NCBI GenBank assembly: GCA_012798365.1
Contig: JAAZNH010000111.1
Location: 1 to 13,083 of the forward strand
From: Methanomicrobiales archaeon
GTDB taxonomy: Archaea; Halobacteriota; Methanomicrobia; Methanomicrobiales; Methanospirillaceae
Length of the DNA stretch: 13,083 bases
Direction of reading: 5' to 3'
Shown here piece after piece: positions 1 to 5,152 of this stretch. A program made the translations under genes and the position numbers. The stretch's first letter is position 1. Each line of letters starts with the position of its first letter. The notes under the pieces are model-generated. The model was not told where the DNA came from and did no database searches. It saw nothing but the letters and a program-made list of their open reading frames with translations.

Positions 1-466
1 ACTGATTTTCCTGATTCACTGCGCAATAGACATAATAATCGGGGTTTCCCGTATCACCATCATAAACAATTTTTGGATCAGGAGATATTTTCGCCCCCTC
101 ATAGTTCGGTGTGGCTATTCCAAATGCTTGGGTATAAAAGAGCCGTGCAAGTTTTACTTTTCCATGGAGTTGTGCAGTTTCGAGCGGAACGAAGTGCTTT
201 TCGATTGAATCTGATCCATTCGATTTCATTCTCTGAATATCCTCTCGATGGGTAAGAGAATACACTTCTGATAAGTTCCTTGAGATTGATCGGGTCTGGA
301 TGTCATGTGGATCAGGAATAATGCTGGCTGTCGTTAATGGTAATGAAGGTGGATCGCTCTTTGGGACTGTTGTGAAGGAATTATTCGTTTCCCTGTCTGT
401 ACATCCACAGGAAAAAAAGCACACCAGCAGCATTCCAATTACGAATAATTTTATCAAAGCACTCAT
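1..466 (-). CDS. Lipoprotein, 3' end outside window (possible protease-associated/inhibitor-like domain)
   Basis: The reading frame is open from ATG at 466 to the window edge (155 codons seen, no stop). The start is preceded by GGAG (475-478) at 8 nt. Residues 4-18 are hydrophobic and end in a lipobox-like FSCGC, so the mature protein probably begins at Cys22 and is tethered to the outer face of the membrane. A Ser/Thr/Pro-rich spacer (about 28-50) follows. Residues 98-150 (LARLFYTQAFGIATP ... IVYDGDTGNPDYYVYCAV) resemble the 'aligned-helix then YD-x-G-NP-YYxY' pattern of propeptide or inhibitor domains accompanying C10/C39-type cysteine peptidases; this is inference from pattern only. It lies 35 nt downstream of the broken protease gene on the same strand, so it was probably co-transcribed with it. 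It parallels the protease/lipoprotein pair at 7828-10287. Confidence 0.8.
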   Translation of the reverse strand, partial: MSALIKLFVIGMLLVCFFSCGCTDRETNNSFTTVPKSDPPSLPLTTASIIPDPHDIQTRSISRNLSEVYSLTHREDIQRMKSNGSDSIEKHFVPLETAQLHGKVKLARLFYTQAFGIATPNYEGAKISPDPKIVYDGDTGNPDYYVYCAVNQENQ

Positions 467-501
467 ACCCAAATCTCCAAAAAATGGGATAATGTATTTC
501 C

Positions 502-975
502 TCACATTTTTATGTTGTTACCATAATAATAGTCATGGTAAACTTCATACGTGAGTTTTCCCTGAGGGCTGAAGTACGAATCAGAGAAATAGACGGTAGG
601 TTCAGTTAGTGTTGTATCGTAACCATAACAGGCTCTCGCATGACCATTTGGTACTGTGCCGAATGGATTGGTGAACTGCATTTTTGTACCGATTTTCAAG
701 GGATTTGCATTCTGGATCTGAGTTTTATTTTCATCCATTGTCGGACTCTGGAAATTGAAGAGGAATGCAGATAATCCAAGACCTCCGTCAGACCAGGAAT
801 CACGGTAATACTGCTGCTCGGTATACCAGCTTGAAGCTCCGGAATTGCCTGAAGCGCCCATCTTGTCCGCAATCTCATCGAGTGTTCTTGCCCGGGGAAC
901 TGCCGCACCGTTGTCCATGGTCTTACCTGTGAGATAGTAATACCAGATCGCTTGAGGTACTATCCCGGTTTGCAC
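502..975 (-). pseudogene. C-terminal fragment of a papain-fold (C39-like) cysteine peptidase, out of frame with its 5' part
   Basis: This frame carries AIWYYYLTGK, then TLDEIADKMGAS, then NGHARACYGYD and VYFSDSYFSPQGK, ending at TAA/TGA near 502. The order (helix after the catalytic Cys, 'DEIA..MG' segment, Gly-His-Ala with a following G-Y-D, then a short Asp/Asn segment) is that of C39-like/papain-fold peptidases; the His of GHARACYGY would be the catalytic His. The expected catalytic Cys just before AIWYYY is absent because the frame here runs into the metalloprotease fragment. The only upstream initiation candidate is a GTG at 975 with no ribosome binding site, so separate translation is unlikely. 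I read it as the 3' half of a fused, decayed gene. A functional short protein cannot be excluded from sequence alone. Confidence 0.7.
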
Positions 976-1852
976 TCTGGCTTGAGATCAGCTGTGTTGT
1001 GAGGGTATCCTTACTTGTACGTGTTAAGGTTGAATCAAGCACAAATGAGTTTATCTGGAAATTGACCCCGATATAACTGGGGGAAAATGCATTTCCTGCT
1101 GTTGACATCATTGATGCAATTTCAGTAGATGGTGAAGAGAATTTGGACTGGAATTGGGTATCATAAACTGCAAGCAGGGTAACTGTGCTCGTGGACAATG
1201 GAGCTTTTACGGATTCGATCTGTTTTTTGTCAGGAACTGATATGGGCGAATGGGAGATAGTCATCGGATAAATATCATCAGTATTTGGCTGTTTTGTCCG
1301 AGTGATTTCATTTTTCGCATTATAAACAATATGCACAATTTTTCCTGAATTCCGGATTCCGGACTGTTCAATGAAATAGGATTCATTGTTGACACTAATT
1401 CTGCCCAATATTACATCCTTATCAACGGTAAAAACTGCATCCCCTTTTTCATTCTCTCCTGTCACACTCCCTTTGTATTGTCTGATTTGGGGAATGTCGG
1501 TAACCTTTGTCCCTTCTTGGGTTTTGATATAGAGTTTTGCAGTCGGGGCAATAATACTGGGTTGTGGAGTGAGGTGTAGAGAATACGGTTTTCCATCCAA
1601 TGTCAATTCCAGCGTTTTTCCACAATCGGCATCTTTCATAAATTCCGGGGAATCAACAGTGATGAGAGAATATTCGGATAATGGAAACTGACTTGATGAT
1701 TGACTTTTCACGTTATCGGGTATATTAGAAAAATATTTCATTCCGATAACATTACTTGAGGAAAAATTTTCCTCAGCACTCACCATCGGTACCATCGCCA
1801 TCGCTGCGAGCAGAAGTGCCAGCAGGACGACACTTTTCTTTTGTAACTTCAT
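923..1852 (-). pseudogene. N-terminal part of a secreted M12-like zinc metalloprotease, truncated before its active site
   Basis: From ATG 1852 (GGAG at 1862-1865, 9 nt spacing) the protein begins with a Sec signal peptide, MKLQKKSVVLLALLLAAMAM..VSA. A propeptide-like region follows (YKGSVTGENEKGDAVFTV ... ISVNNESYFIEQSG), then the start of a reprolysin/adamalysin-like catalytic domain (LLAVYDTQFQSKF ... IASMMSTAGNAF ... GVNFQI ... SSDLVLLSHR). In such proteases this segment precedes the HExxHxxGxxH zinc site, but the frame stops at 923, immediately after DLVLL, so no zinc motif is encoded. From about 949 onward the DNA instead encodes, one frame over, a C39-like peptidase tail. A longer in-frame start (GTG 1915 or ATG 1867) exists. 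The family call is by remembered sequence pattern; loss of the active site is directly visible. Confidence 0.75.
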
Positions 1853-1948
1853 TTTTCGTTTCTCCATAGATTTTTCTCGACAGCATCCGCTCGCCAGAAG
1901 TAAACGAATCTTCACAACAACCGGAAGACCCGAGCCGTAAGCAAGCGG

Positions 1949-1998
1949 GCAGGGCCGGGTATCTTACGTGTGCATTTTAAGGCGGACCCGGCCCCTGC
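1949..1998 (-). promoter_or_regulatory. Conserved stem-loop in the protease leader (copy A)
   Basis: The arms 1949-1960 (GCAGGGCCGGGT) and 1986-1998 (ACCCGGCCCCTGC) pair over 12 bp with one bulged C, enclosing a 25-nt loop. The hairpin lies about 97 nt upstream of ATG 1852, inside the predicted transcript. In copy B the arms are identical while the loop carries two substitutions. It could act in leader-based regulation, mRNA stability or premature termination; there is no long T-run directly after it, which argues against a plain terminator. It matches no riboswitch class I can name. Confidence 0.5.
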
Positions 1999-2036
1999 TG
2001 CCATGGATCAACTGAGCGTTGTCCACGGGTACCGGT

Positions 2037-2057
2037 TTATTATATTGCTATAAACAA
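2037..2057 (-). promoter_or_regulatory. TATA region of the left protease locus
   Basis: On the minus strand this reads GTTTATAGCAATATAATAAA, offering TTTATAG (2054-2048) and an overlapping ATATAATA. The same block is kept in copy B (10472-10491) with one substitution. An archaeal start site about 25 nt downstream would fall near 2020-2028, giving a leader of roughly 170 nt before ATG 1852. A second conserved AT-rich stretch at 2080-2099 could be an alternative element. The position is inferred from the motif alone. Confidence 0.5.
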
Positions 2058-2101
2058 TTTCTGTGCCAGAATTCGTCACGTTATAATAAATAAAATGGAT
2101 G

Positions 2102-2113
2102 TTTTTAAATTAC
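2102..2113 (+). promoter_or_regulatory. Candidate TATA element for the lipoprotein gene at 2260
   Basis: TTTTTAAATTAC on the plus strand is the best AT-rich box between the divergent genes. It would give a start near 2135-2140 and a leader of about 120 nt, containing an imperfect CCGGTG...CACCGG inverted repeat (2147-2152/2175-2180). The remainder of 2108-2259 shows no convincing gene. The assignment is weak because no second element supports it. Confidence 0.25.
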
Positions 2114-2259
2114 CAAATAGAATGCAGGAATAATTCGGGAATTCGTCCGGTGGAGGCAATTTCTCCCATTTTCACACCGGCATGTGTTCCCCTTTTTCAC
2201 TCGTAAAAACGACCGGAACCATGCATACCTTCATCTTTTTTGGCGGGCATTAGTATCCC

Positions 2260-2877
2260 ATGACAAACAGTTACCTCAGCACCATGATACTGTTCATGGC
2301 CGTCTTCATTTTTCTCGCTGTCGCCGGGTGCACATCCCCGGCACCGGTGTCAACTGTACCCTCACCCTCCCCGGTTCCAACCCCCGGCCTTTCAACGGTT
2401 TCACCGGCAGAAATGGCTTTGCAGCCGGCGGATCTTCCGGGAAATTTCACCCTGCTGGAAAAAGGCGAAAGGAATGTTTCGAATATGCGGGCCTGGGCAA
2501 TTAATCACGGCTGGAAACGCGGGTATTATGTTGACTATGAAAAAACCGAAGGGAATGTGTCAGAGGGAATCATCTTTGAACAGGTCATCTCCGTGTACAC
2601 TGCTGAAAATATCACGCTCATCGTCCCCGATACGATAAACACCTGGAAAAACTGGCCGGCCGAAGACAGCAATGTTACTGTTGAAGAGATTTCCCTCCCG
2701 ACCATCGGAGATTCGAGCCGTGCGATGATAGCCTCCGACCGGAGCGATAATTCCCGGATGTACATGATTGCCTTTGTGAAATACGACGTGTACGAGCAGC
2801 TCCAGGCAGACGGGAACGAAATAGATTTCGAGACACTCCGGCAGATGGCGGAGACTGCAGCTGCGAAGATCCGGTAA
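2260..2877 (+). CDS. Lipoprotein of unknown function
   Basis: This is a 205-aa protein. Residues 9-23 are hydrophobic and are followed by the lipobox LAVAGC, so Cys24 is the predicted lipid-anchored N-terminus. A Pro/Ser/Thr-rich linker (25-49) gives way to a folded domain starting at about residue 54 with ADLPGNFTLLEKGERN, then several Asn-x-Ser/Thr sequons and alternating hydrophobic segments up to residue 175. It ends with an amphipathic helix (ETLRQMAETAAAKIR). The domain resembles other methanogen surface lipoproteins that begin 'ADLPGNFTL', but I cannot name a function. The start at 2260 has only a distant GGCGGG upstream, and ATG codon 9 is an alternative that would still leave the lipobox. 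It is divergent from the left protease locus. Confidence 0.85.
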   Translation: MTNSYLSTMILFMAVFIFLAVAGCTSPAPVSTVPSPSPVPTPGLSTVSPAEMALQPADLPGNFTLLEKGERNVSNMRAWAINHGWKRGYYVDYEKTEGNVSEGIIFEQVISVYTAENITLIVPDTINTWKNWPAEDSNVTVEEISLPTIGDSSRAMIASDRSDNSRMYMIAFVKYDVYEQLQADGNEIDFETLRQMAETAAAKIR

Positions 2878-2891
2878 TTTTTCCTTTTTTT
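2878..2891 (+). terminator. T-rich terminator after the 2260-2877 lipoprotein gene
   Basis: Two T-runs (TTTTT at 2878-2882 and a run of seven T at 2885-2891) begin directly after the TAA stop. Poly-T tracts without an obligatory hairpin are the usual archaeal termination signal. Confidence 0.6.
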
Positions 2892-3004
2892 GTTCCCGAC
2901 CGTGACCAGGGAATCTTTTTGGTCCCGGTACAGATCATGATCGCTATCAGCCCTGAATACGTCCCCGTCCCCACTCCTCAAATAGTATCTTCGCCAACAC
3001 CTCT

Positions 3005-3011
3005 GGTGATC
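3005..3011 (+). promoter_or_regulatory. Strong ribosome binding site GGTGATC
   Basis: GGTGATC matches the archaeal 16S anti-Shine-Dalgarno complement over seven bases and sits 5 nt before ATG 3017. It fixes the start of the hydrolase gene and shows the consensus used by this genome. Confidence 0.8.
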
Positions 3012-3016
3012 TTTCC

Positions 3017-3706
3017 ATGAACCCGGTCCGGATCCTTGACATCGGCGACATGCAGAACGGTTTCCTGCAGCCGGATGGCAGGCTTTCGATCGCCGGTGCC
3101 CACGGGATCATCGGACCCGCCAATGCATTTTTGCGTGCCGCAGCAGAATCCGGCCTCTTCGATCATACGCTGGTGGTTATGGATACGCACTTCTCCGAAG
3201 AATATGCGCATTCACAAGAGAGCCGGCAGTTCCCCCTCCACTGCGAGTACGGGACCCGCGACTGGGAACTGGCCGTGGATGTCCCCGGCCTTCCTAATCT
3301 CCGGTACCTGTTGAAGAACCGGTTCAGCATGTGGCTGGAGCGGGACGGGTCCGGTGCCGGCATCCGCGATCCCGTACGAAAGGCTGCGTATGAGAACCTG
3401 TACCGGTTCGTTGAGGGCCCCCATGACCCCCGGAACGGTGTTGTGCGTGACGAATACCTTCGCAGCATCATGCACGGGGGCAATGGTGCAGCGCCGGAGG
3501 TCACGCTCTTTGGCGTTGCAGCGGATTTCTGCAACCGGTACGCGATGGAAGGCTGGGTTGCCCGGGGTGCCCGTATCACGATTCTCGGTGACCTGACCCG
3601 GGGGATCAAAAAGGAGTGGCCGGAGGTTCTTTCCGAGGTGCGGTACCGGTCGATCGGGCCGGGAAGCGTACGGGTGATGTCCAGCCGGGAGTTCCTGGAA
3701 GAATAG
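3017..3706 (+). CDS. Nicotinamidase/isochorismatase-family cysteine hydrolase
   Basis: This 229-aa protein shows the family's landmarks in order. Asp11 lies in the first-strand motif DIGDMQNGFL. A metal-site-like D56-x-H58 is in VVMDTHFSEEYAH, with His65 nearby and His75 in FPLHCEYGT; the latter corresponds to the 'WPxHC' segment of PncA-type nicotinamidases. Lys100 lies in the YLLKNRFSMW segment, and the nucleophile Cys172 follows strand VTLFGVAADFC. The D11/K100/C172 triad is therefore complete. The likely reaction is hydrolysis of an amide such as nicotinamide to nicotinate in NAD salvage, but isochorismatase-like proteins act on varied substrates and this one carries extra sequence between Lys100 and Cys172, so the substrate is unproven. 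It is probably cytosolic: no signal peptide is visible. No partner gene adjoins it. Confidence 0.88.
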   Translation: MNPVRILDIGDMQNGFLQPDGRLSIAGAHGIIGPANAFLRAAAESGLFDHTLVVMDTHFSEEYAHSQESRQFPLHCEYGTRDWELAVDVPGLPNLRYLLKNRFSMWLERDGSGAGIRDPVRKAAYENLYRFVEGPHDPRNGVVRDEYLRSIMHGGNGAAPEVTLFGVAADFCNRYAMEGWVARGARITILGDLTRGIKKEWPEVLSEVRYRSIGPGSVRVMSSREFLEE

Positions 3707-3752
3707 ATCCCTCCCCCGGGAGCGACATTAACGGGGGTGCCCTCGCTTTTCT

Positions 3753-3768
3753 GTGGCTGGTCAGCCAC
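3753..3768. terminator. Short hairpin in the convergent intergenic region
   Basis: GTGGCTGGTCAGCCAC pairs GTGGCTG with CAGCCAC around a 2-nt turn, immediately preceded by CGCTTTT on the plus strand. It sits between convergent genes (hydrolase ending 3706, miniprotein remnant ending 3831), where transcription from both sides should stop. A transcription-factor site is an equal possibility because the arms are nearly contiguous. Confidence 0.35.
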
Positions 3769-3792
3769 ACGGGATTCCCCTCGTCCCAGTAA

Positions 3793-3810
3793 CGGGGAGA
3801 TTCCTCCCCG
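3793..3810. terminator. Second hairpin in the convergent intergenic region
   Basis: CGGGGAG (3793-3799) and CTCCCCG (3804-3810) form a perfect 7-bp stem with loop ATTC. It lies 20 nt beyond the stop of the minus-strand mini-operon. Neither side has a long T-run, so its role as terminator is inferred from position. Confidence 0.35.
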
Positions 3811-3830
3811 GGTACAGGTTATACCTCACC

Positions 3831-4086
3831 TTAGCATCCGAGCAGTCTGCAATCCTTTACGCATTCGACGAGAATTACGTCATGATATGGTCCGCATCTC
3901 GCATAACAGGCTGTGCAGCCAGAACTGCCGGGAGGCGTGTTCTCCGGTACCTGTACGTTCTGCTGCGCCGGGAGATCGATTGCGTAATAATGGGTTCCGG
4001 CAACGAGACTTCCGGCAATCGCCAGGCAGACCATGAAGAGGACGAGGCGTGCGAGCGGTGAGTGCGGGGAATTCTGTACCTGCCAT
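3831..4086 (-). pseudogene. Anchored six-cysteine miniprotein, frameshifted paralogue of 4334-4594
   Basis: Starting from ATG 4086 (same GGGTG-9 nt-ATG context as the paralogue), the sequence follows its paralogue MAGTE.. until about 4070. There one extra base (GGGGAATTC versus GGGGATTC) shifts the frame away from the membrane helix. The original frame resumes from an internal ATG at 4034 and gives 67 aa, MVCLAIAGSLVAGTHYYAID.., ending in a cysteine tail with spacing C-x2-C-x3-C-x10-C-x3-C-x4-C. Either the gene is broken, or translation starts at 4034 with a shortened anchor, or the frameshift is a sequencing error. The cysteine tail is intact and differs almost everywhere from its paralogue outside the cysteines, which argues against a very old pseudogene. 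Confidence 0.6.
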
Positions 4087-4103
4087 GAGGGAAAACACCC
4101 GGA
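3940..4103 (-). repeat. Anchor-encoding repeat, copy 1
   Basis: About 164 bp is nearly identical to 4449-4611, with scattered substitutions and the single-base insertion near 4070. It covers the ribosome binding site, start, membrane helix and the sequence just after it. Identity ends sharply where the cysteine-rich tail begins. Confidence 0.85.
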
Positions 4104-4109
4104 TAATCC

Positions 4110-4292
4110 TCAGGTAATCTGGCCGTCGACTATCGTGGGGATTGCATTGAGCGGCACGGGGGGCAGCGCCTGGTGGAGCGGGGCAAGGCCCGTGACAAAG
4201 AGGATGAGTGCAACGATGATGCCGAGGAGTGCCAGGCCGATGATAAAGAAGATGAGGTTTTTCAGTATGTCCGATGGTTCTGATCCGGTCAT
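4110..4292 (-). CDS. Small single-helix membrane protein
   Basis: This 60-aa protein has a charged N-terminus (MTGSEPSDILK), one strong membrane helix at about residues 12-34 (LIFFIIGLALLGIIVALILF) and a proline-rich tail ending IPTIVDGQIT. It starts 41 nt after the upstream miniprotein gene and ends 23 nt before the next, so the three form one transcription unit. Upstream bases GTGA at 4-nt spacing (TGTGAATCATG) give a modest ribosome binding site. Small one-helix proteins of this type are common in Methanomicrobia; I know of no function. It might assist membrane insertion or partner the flanking cysteine miniproteins (inference from position). Confidence 0.7.
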   Translation of the reverse strand: MTGSEPSDILKNLIFFIIGLALLGIIVALILFVTGLAPLHQALPPVPLNAIPTIVDGQIT

Positions 4293-4333
4293 GATTCACA
4301 TGCCCCGTTCCTGCCTCTCTCCCCGCCCCGCGA

Positions 4334-4594
4334 TTACACTACTCCGGCACATTCAAGGTCTTTGCATCCAGTCCTGCAGCTAATGGGATCACTGTCGACC
4401 TGACAGTTATGCAGGCATAAAATGCAATTTATGTTGTTGTTTTCTGCATTCTCCGGTGTCTGCACGTTCTTCTGCTGTGGGAGATCGATAGCGTAATAAT
4501 GGGTTCCGGCAACGAGACTTCCGGCAATTGCCATGCAGACCATGAAGAGGACAAGGCGTGCGAGCGGTGAGTGGGGGGATTCTGTACCAGCCAT
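4334..4594 (-). CDS. Membrane-anchored miniprotein with twin CX3C six-cysteine tail
   Basis: The gene encodes 86 aa from ATG 4594, chosen because GGGTG lies 9 nt upstream; an in-frame GTG at 4606 lacks such a site. Residues 12-30 form one membrane helix (LARLVLFMVCMAIAGSLVAG). A polar linker rich in Gln/Asn follows, then a tail with six cysteines at 57, 60, 64, 73, 77 and 82 (C-x2-C-x3-C-x8-C-x3-C-x4-C). The CX3C-x8-CX3C core is the arrangement of disulfide-bonded helical hairpins; the spacing is not that of a [4Fe-4S] ferredoxin. An N-in topology would place the tail outside, where disulfides could form. It is the first gene of a three-gene operon. It matches no family I recognise. Confidence 0.72.
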   Translation of the reverse strand: MAGTESPHSPLARLVLFMVCMAIAGSLVAGTHYYAIDLPQQKNVQTPENAENNNINCILCLHNCQVDSDPISCRTGCKDLECAGVV

Positions 4595-4611
4595 GAGGGA
4601 AAACACCCGGA
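4449..4611 (-). repeat. Anchor-encoding repeat, copy 2
   Basis: This is the partner of 3940-4103. Both copies include the 5' untranslated GAAAACACCC segment, the start codon and the anchor, so the duplication involved the gene's 5' half and its translation signals. The downstream cysteine-tail DNA shows little resemblance between copies apart from the cysteine pattern. Confidence 0.85.
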
Positions 4612-4643
4612 GAAATCCGTGTAAATTCCTGTTTGATCAATGC

Positions 4644-4653
4644 GGATATAAAC
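4644..4653 (-). promoter_or_regulatory. TATA box of the miniprotein operon
   Basis: On the minus strand CGTTTATATCC is close to the archaeal TATA consensus. A start about 25 nt downstream (near 4622) leaves a short leader of about 28 nt containing the GGGTG site of ATG 4594. No comparable box precedes the other two small genes, supporting a single transcript. Confidence 0.6.
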
Positions 4654-4729
4654 GCTGGGAAATGGCGCCGGATCCCGGAATTTTCAAGTCGGATGCCTGT
4701 TGCATGCCCTGCCCTGGTGCTGCCGGCCC

Positions 4730-4999
4730 CTACGATCGCGGCCCGCGGGTCACGTGCCCCCCGGCTGCCCGGATGGTGGTCTCTATTTTTGTCAGCAGTT
4801 CTTCATCATGGAGTGCAAAATCGAGCAGCTCGAACCGGTTCACGAGCTGGATCGGCTTGAGGATGACCAGCGGTTTCTTTCCGGCCGTCTCCCCGCAGTA
4901 ATCACCCGGGACGGTTGTTATCGTATCATCCGGCCAGATGGCGATATTCCCGTATCCCGCTTCGTCCCAGAGTTTCCTGACAATATCCTGCGTAATCAT
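4730..4999 (-). CDS. Conserved-looking 89-aa protein of unknown function
   Basis: This soluble 89-aa protein has no signal peptide or membrane helix. Visible pattern: an N-terminal helix (ITQDIVRKLWDEAGYG), IAIWPDDTITTVPGDYCG, a strand-turn KKPLVILKPIQLV, then a charged helix FELLDFALHDEELLTKIETTIRAAGG. The composition (GC-rich codons, sensible helix/strand alternation) supports a real gene, and the plus-strand ORFs over it look like shadows. The only upstream site is GGAA 7 nt before ATG 4999. It is divergent from the PAP2 gene. I do not recognise the family. Confidence 0.6.
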   Translation of the reverse strand: MITQDIVRKLWDEAGYGNIAIWPDDTITTVPGDYCGETAGKKPLVILKPIQLVNRFELLDFALHDEELLTKIETTIRAAGGHVTRGPRS

Positions 5000-5119
5000 G
5001 GAAATGTTCCGTAGTGTAAGTACAGCAATGATGGTTCCGGGACACTTAATCCCATAGGTTCACAGGCCCGTCCGGCCCGGGCAGCACGATGATACCCCCG
5101 GCCTGGGCCATTATGCCCG

Positions 5120-5127
5120 TTTTAATA
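5120..5127 (+). promoter_or_regulatory. TATA element placing the PAP2 gene as leaderless
   Basis: TTTTAATA is centred about 29 nt before ATG 5153, so the predicted start lies within a few bases of the start codon. No Shine-Dalgarno sequence precedes that ATG (AAATCCCAACCA). Both facts point to a leaderless or nearly leaderless transcript. Confidence 0.45.
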
Positions 5128-5152
5128 GAGATGAGAACAAAAATCCCAACCA

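Larger units (their letters stand above)
1787..2107 (-). repeat. Direct repeat copy A: promoter, leader and signal-peptide cassette
   Basis: This 321-bp stretch aligns without a single gap to 10222-10542 in the same orientation; I counted 23 mismatches by hand (about 93% identity). It covers the promoter region, a non-coding leader and codons 1-22 of the protease gene. Mismatches are unevenly spread: about 9 in the 192 nt upstream of 1915, 4 in the 63-nt in-frame extension, and 10 in the 66 nt encoding the signal peptide. Outside these boundaries the two loci diverge abruptly, on one side into unrelated intergenic DNA and on the other into unrelated protease domains. No transposase or terminal inverted repeat is seen with it. 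Confidence 0.93.

Noticed and set aside
502..1915. A single indel or programmed frameshift as explanation of the left protease
   Set aside because: Restoring the frame would still join an M12-like front to a C39-like back and leave neither active site, so loss of sequence, not only a frame change, is required.
1949..1998. Leader hairpin as an ordinary intrinsic terminator
   Set aside because: It lies between promoter and start codon in both loci and has no T-run directly downstream on either strand.
3163..3768. Minus-strand ORF of 201 codons opposite the hydrolase
   Set aside because: The plus-strand frame has the complete Asp/Lys/Cys triad and a perfect ribosome site; the antisense frame has no motif or ribosome site.
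3831..4606. Cysteine-rich tails read as a ferredoxin or zinc ribbon
   Set aside because: The spacing C-x2-C-x3-C-x8/10-C-x3-C-x4-C lacks CxxCxxCxxxCP and lacks paired CxxC knuckles; external location behind a membrane anchor favours disulfides.
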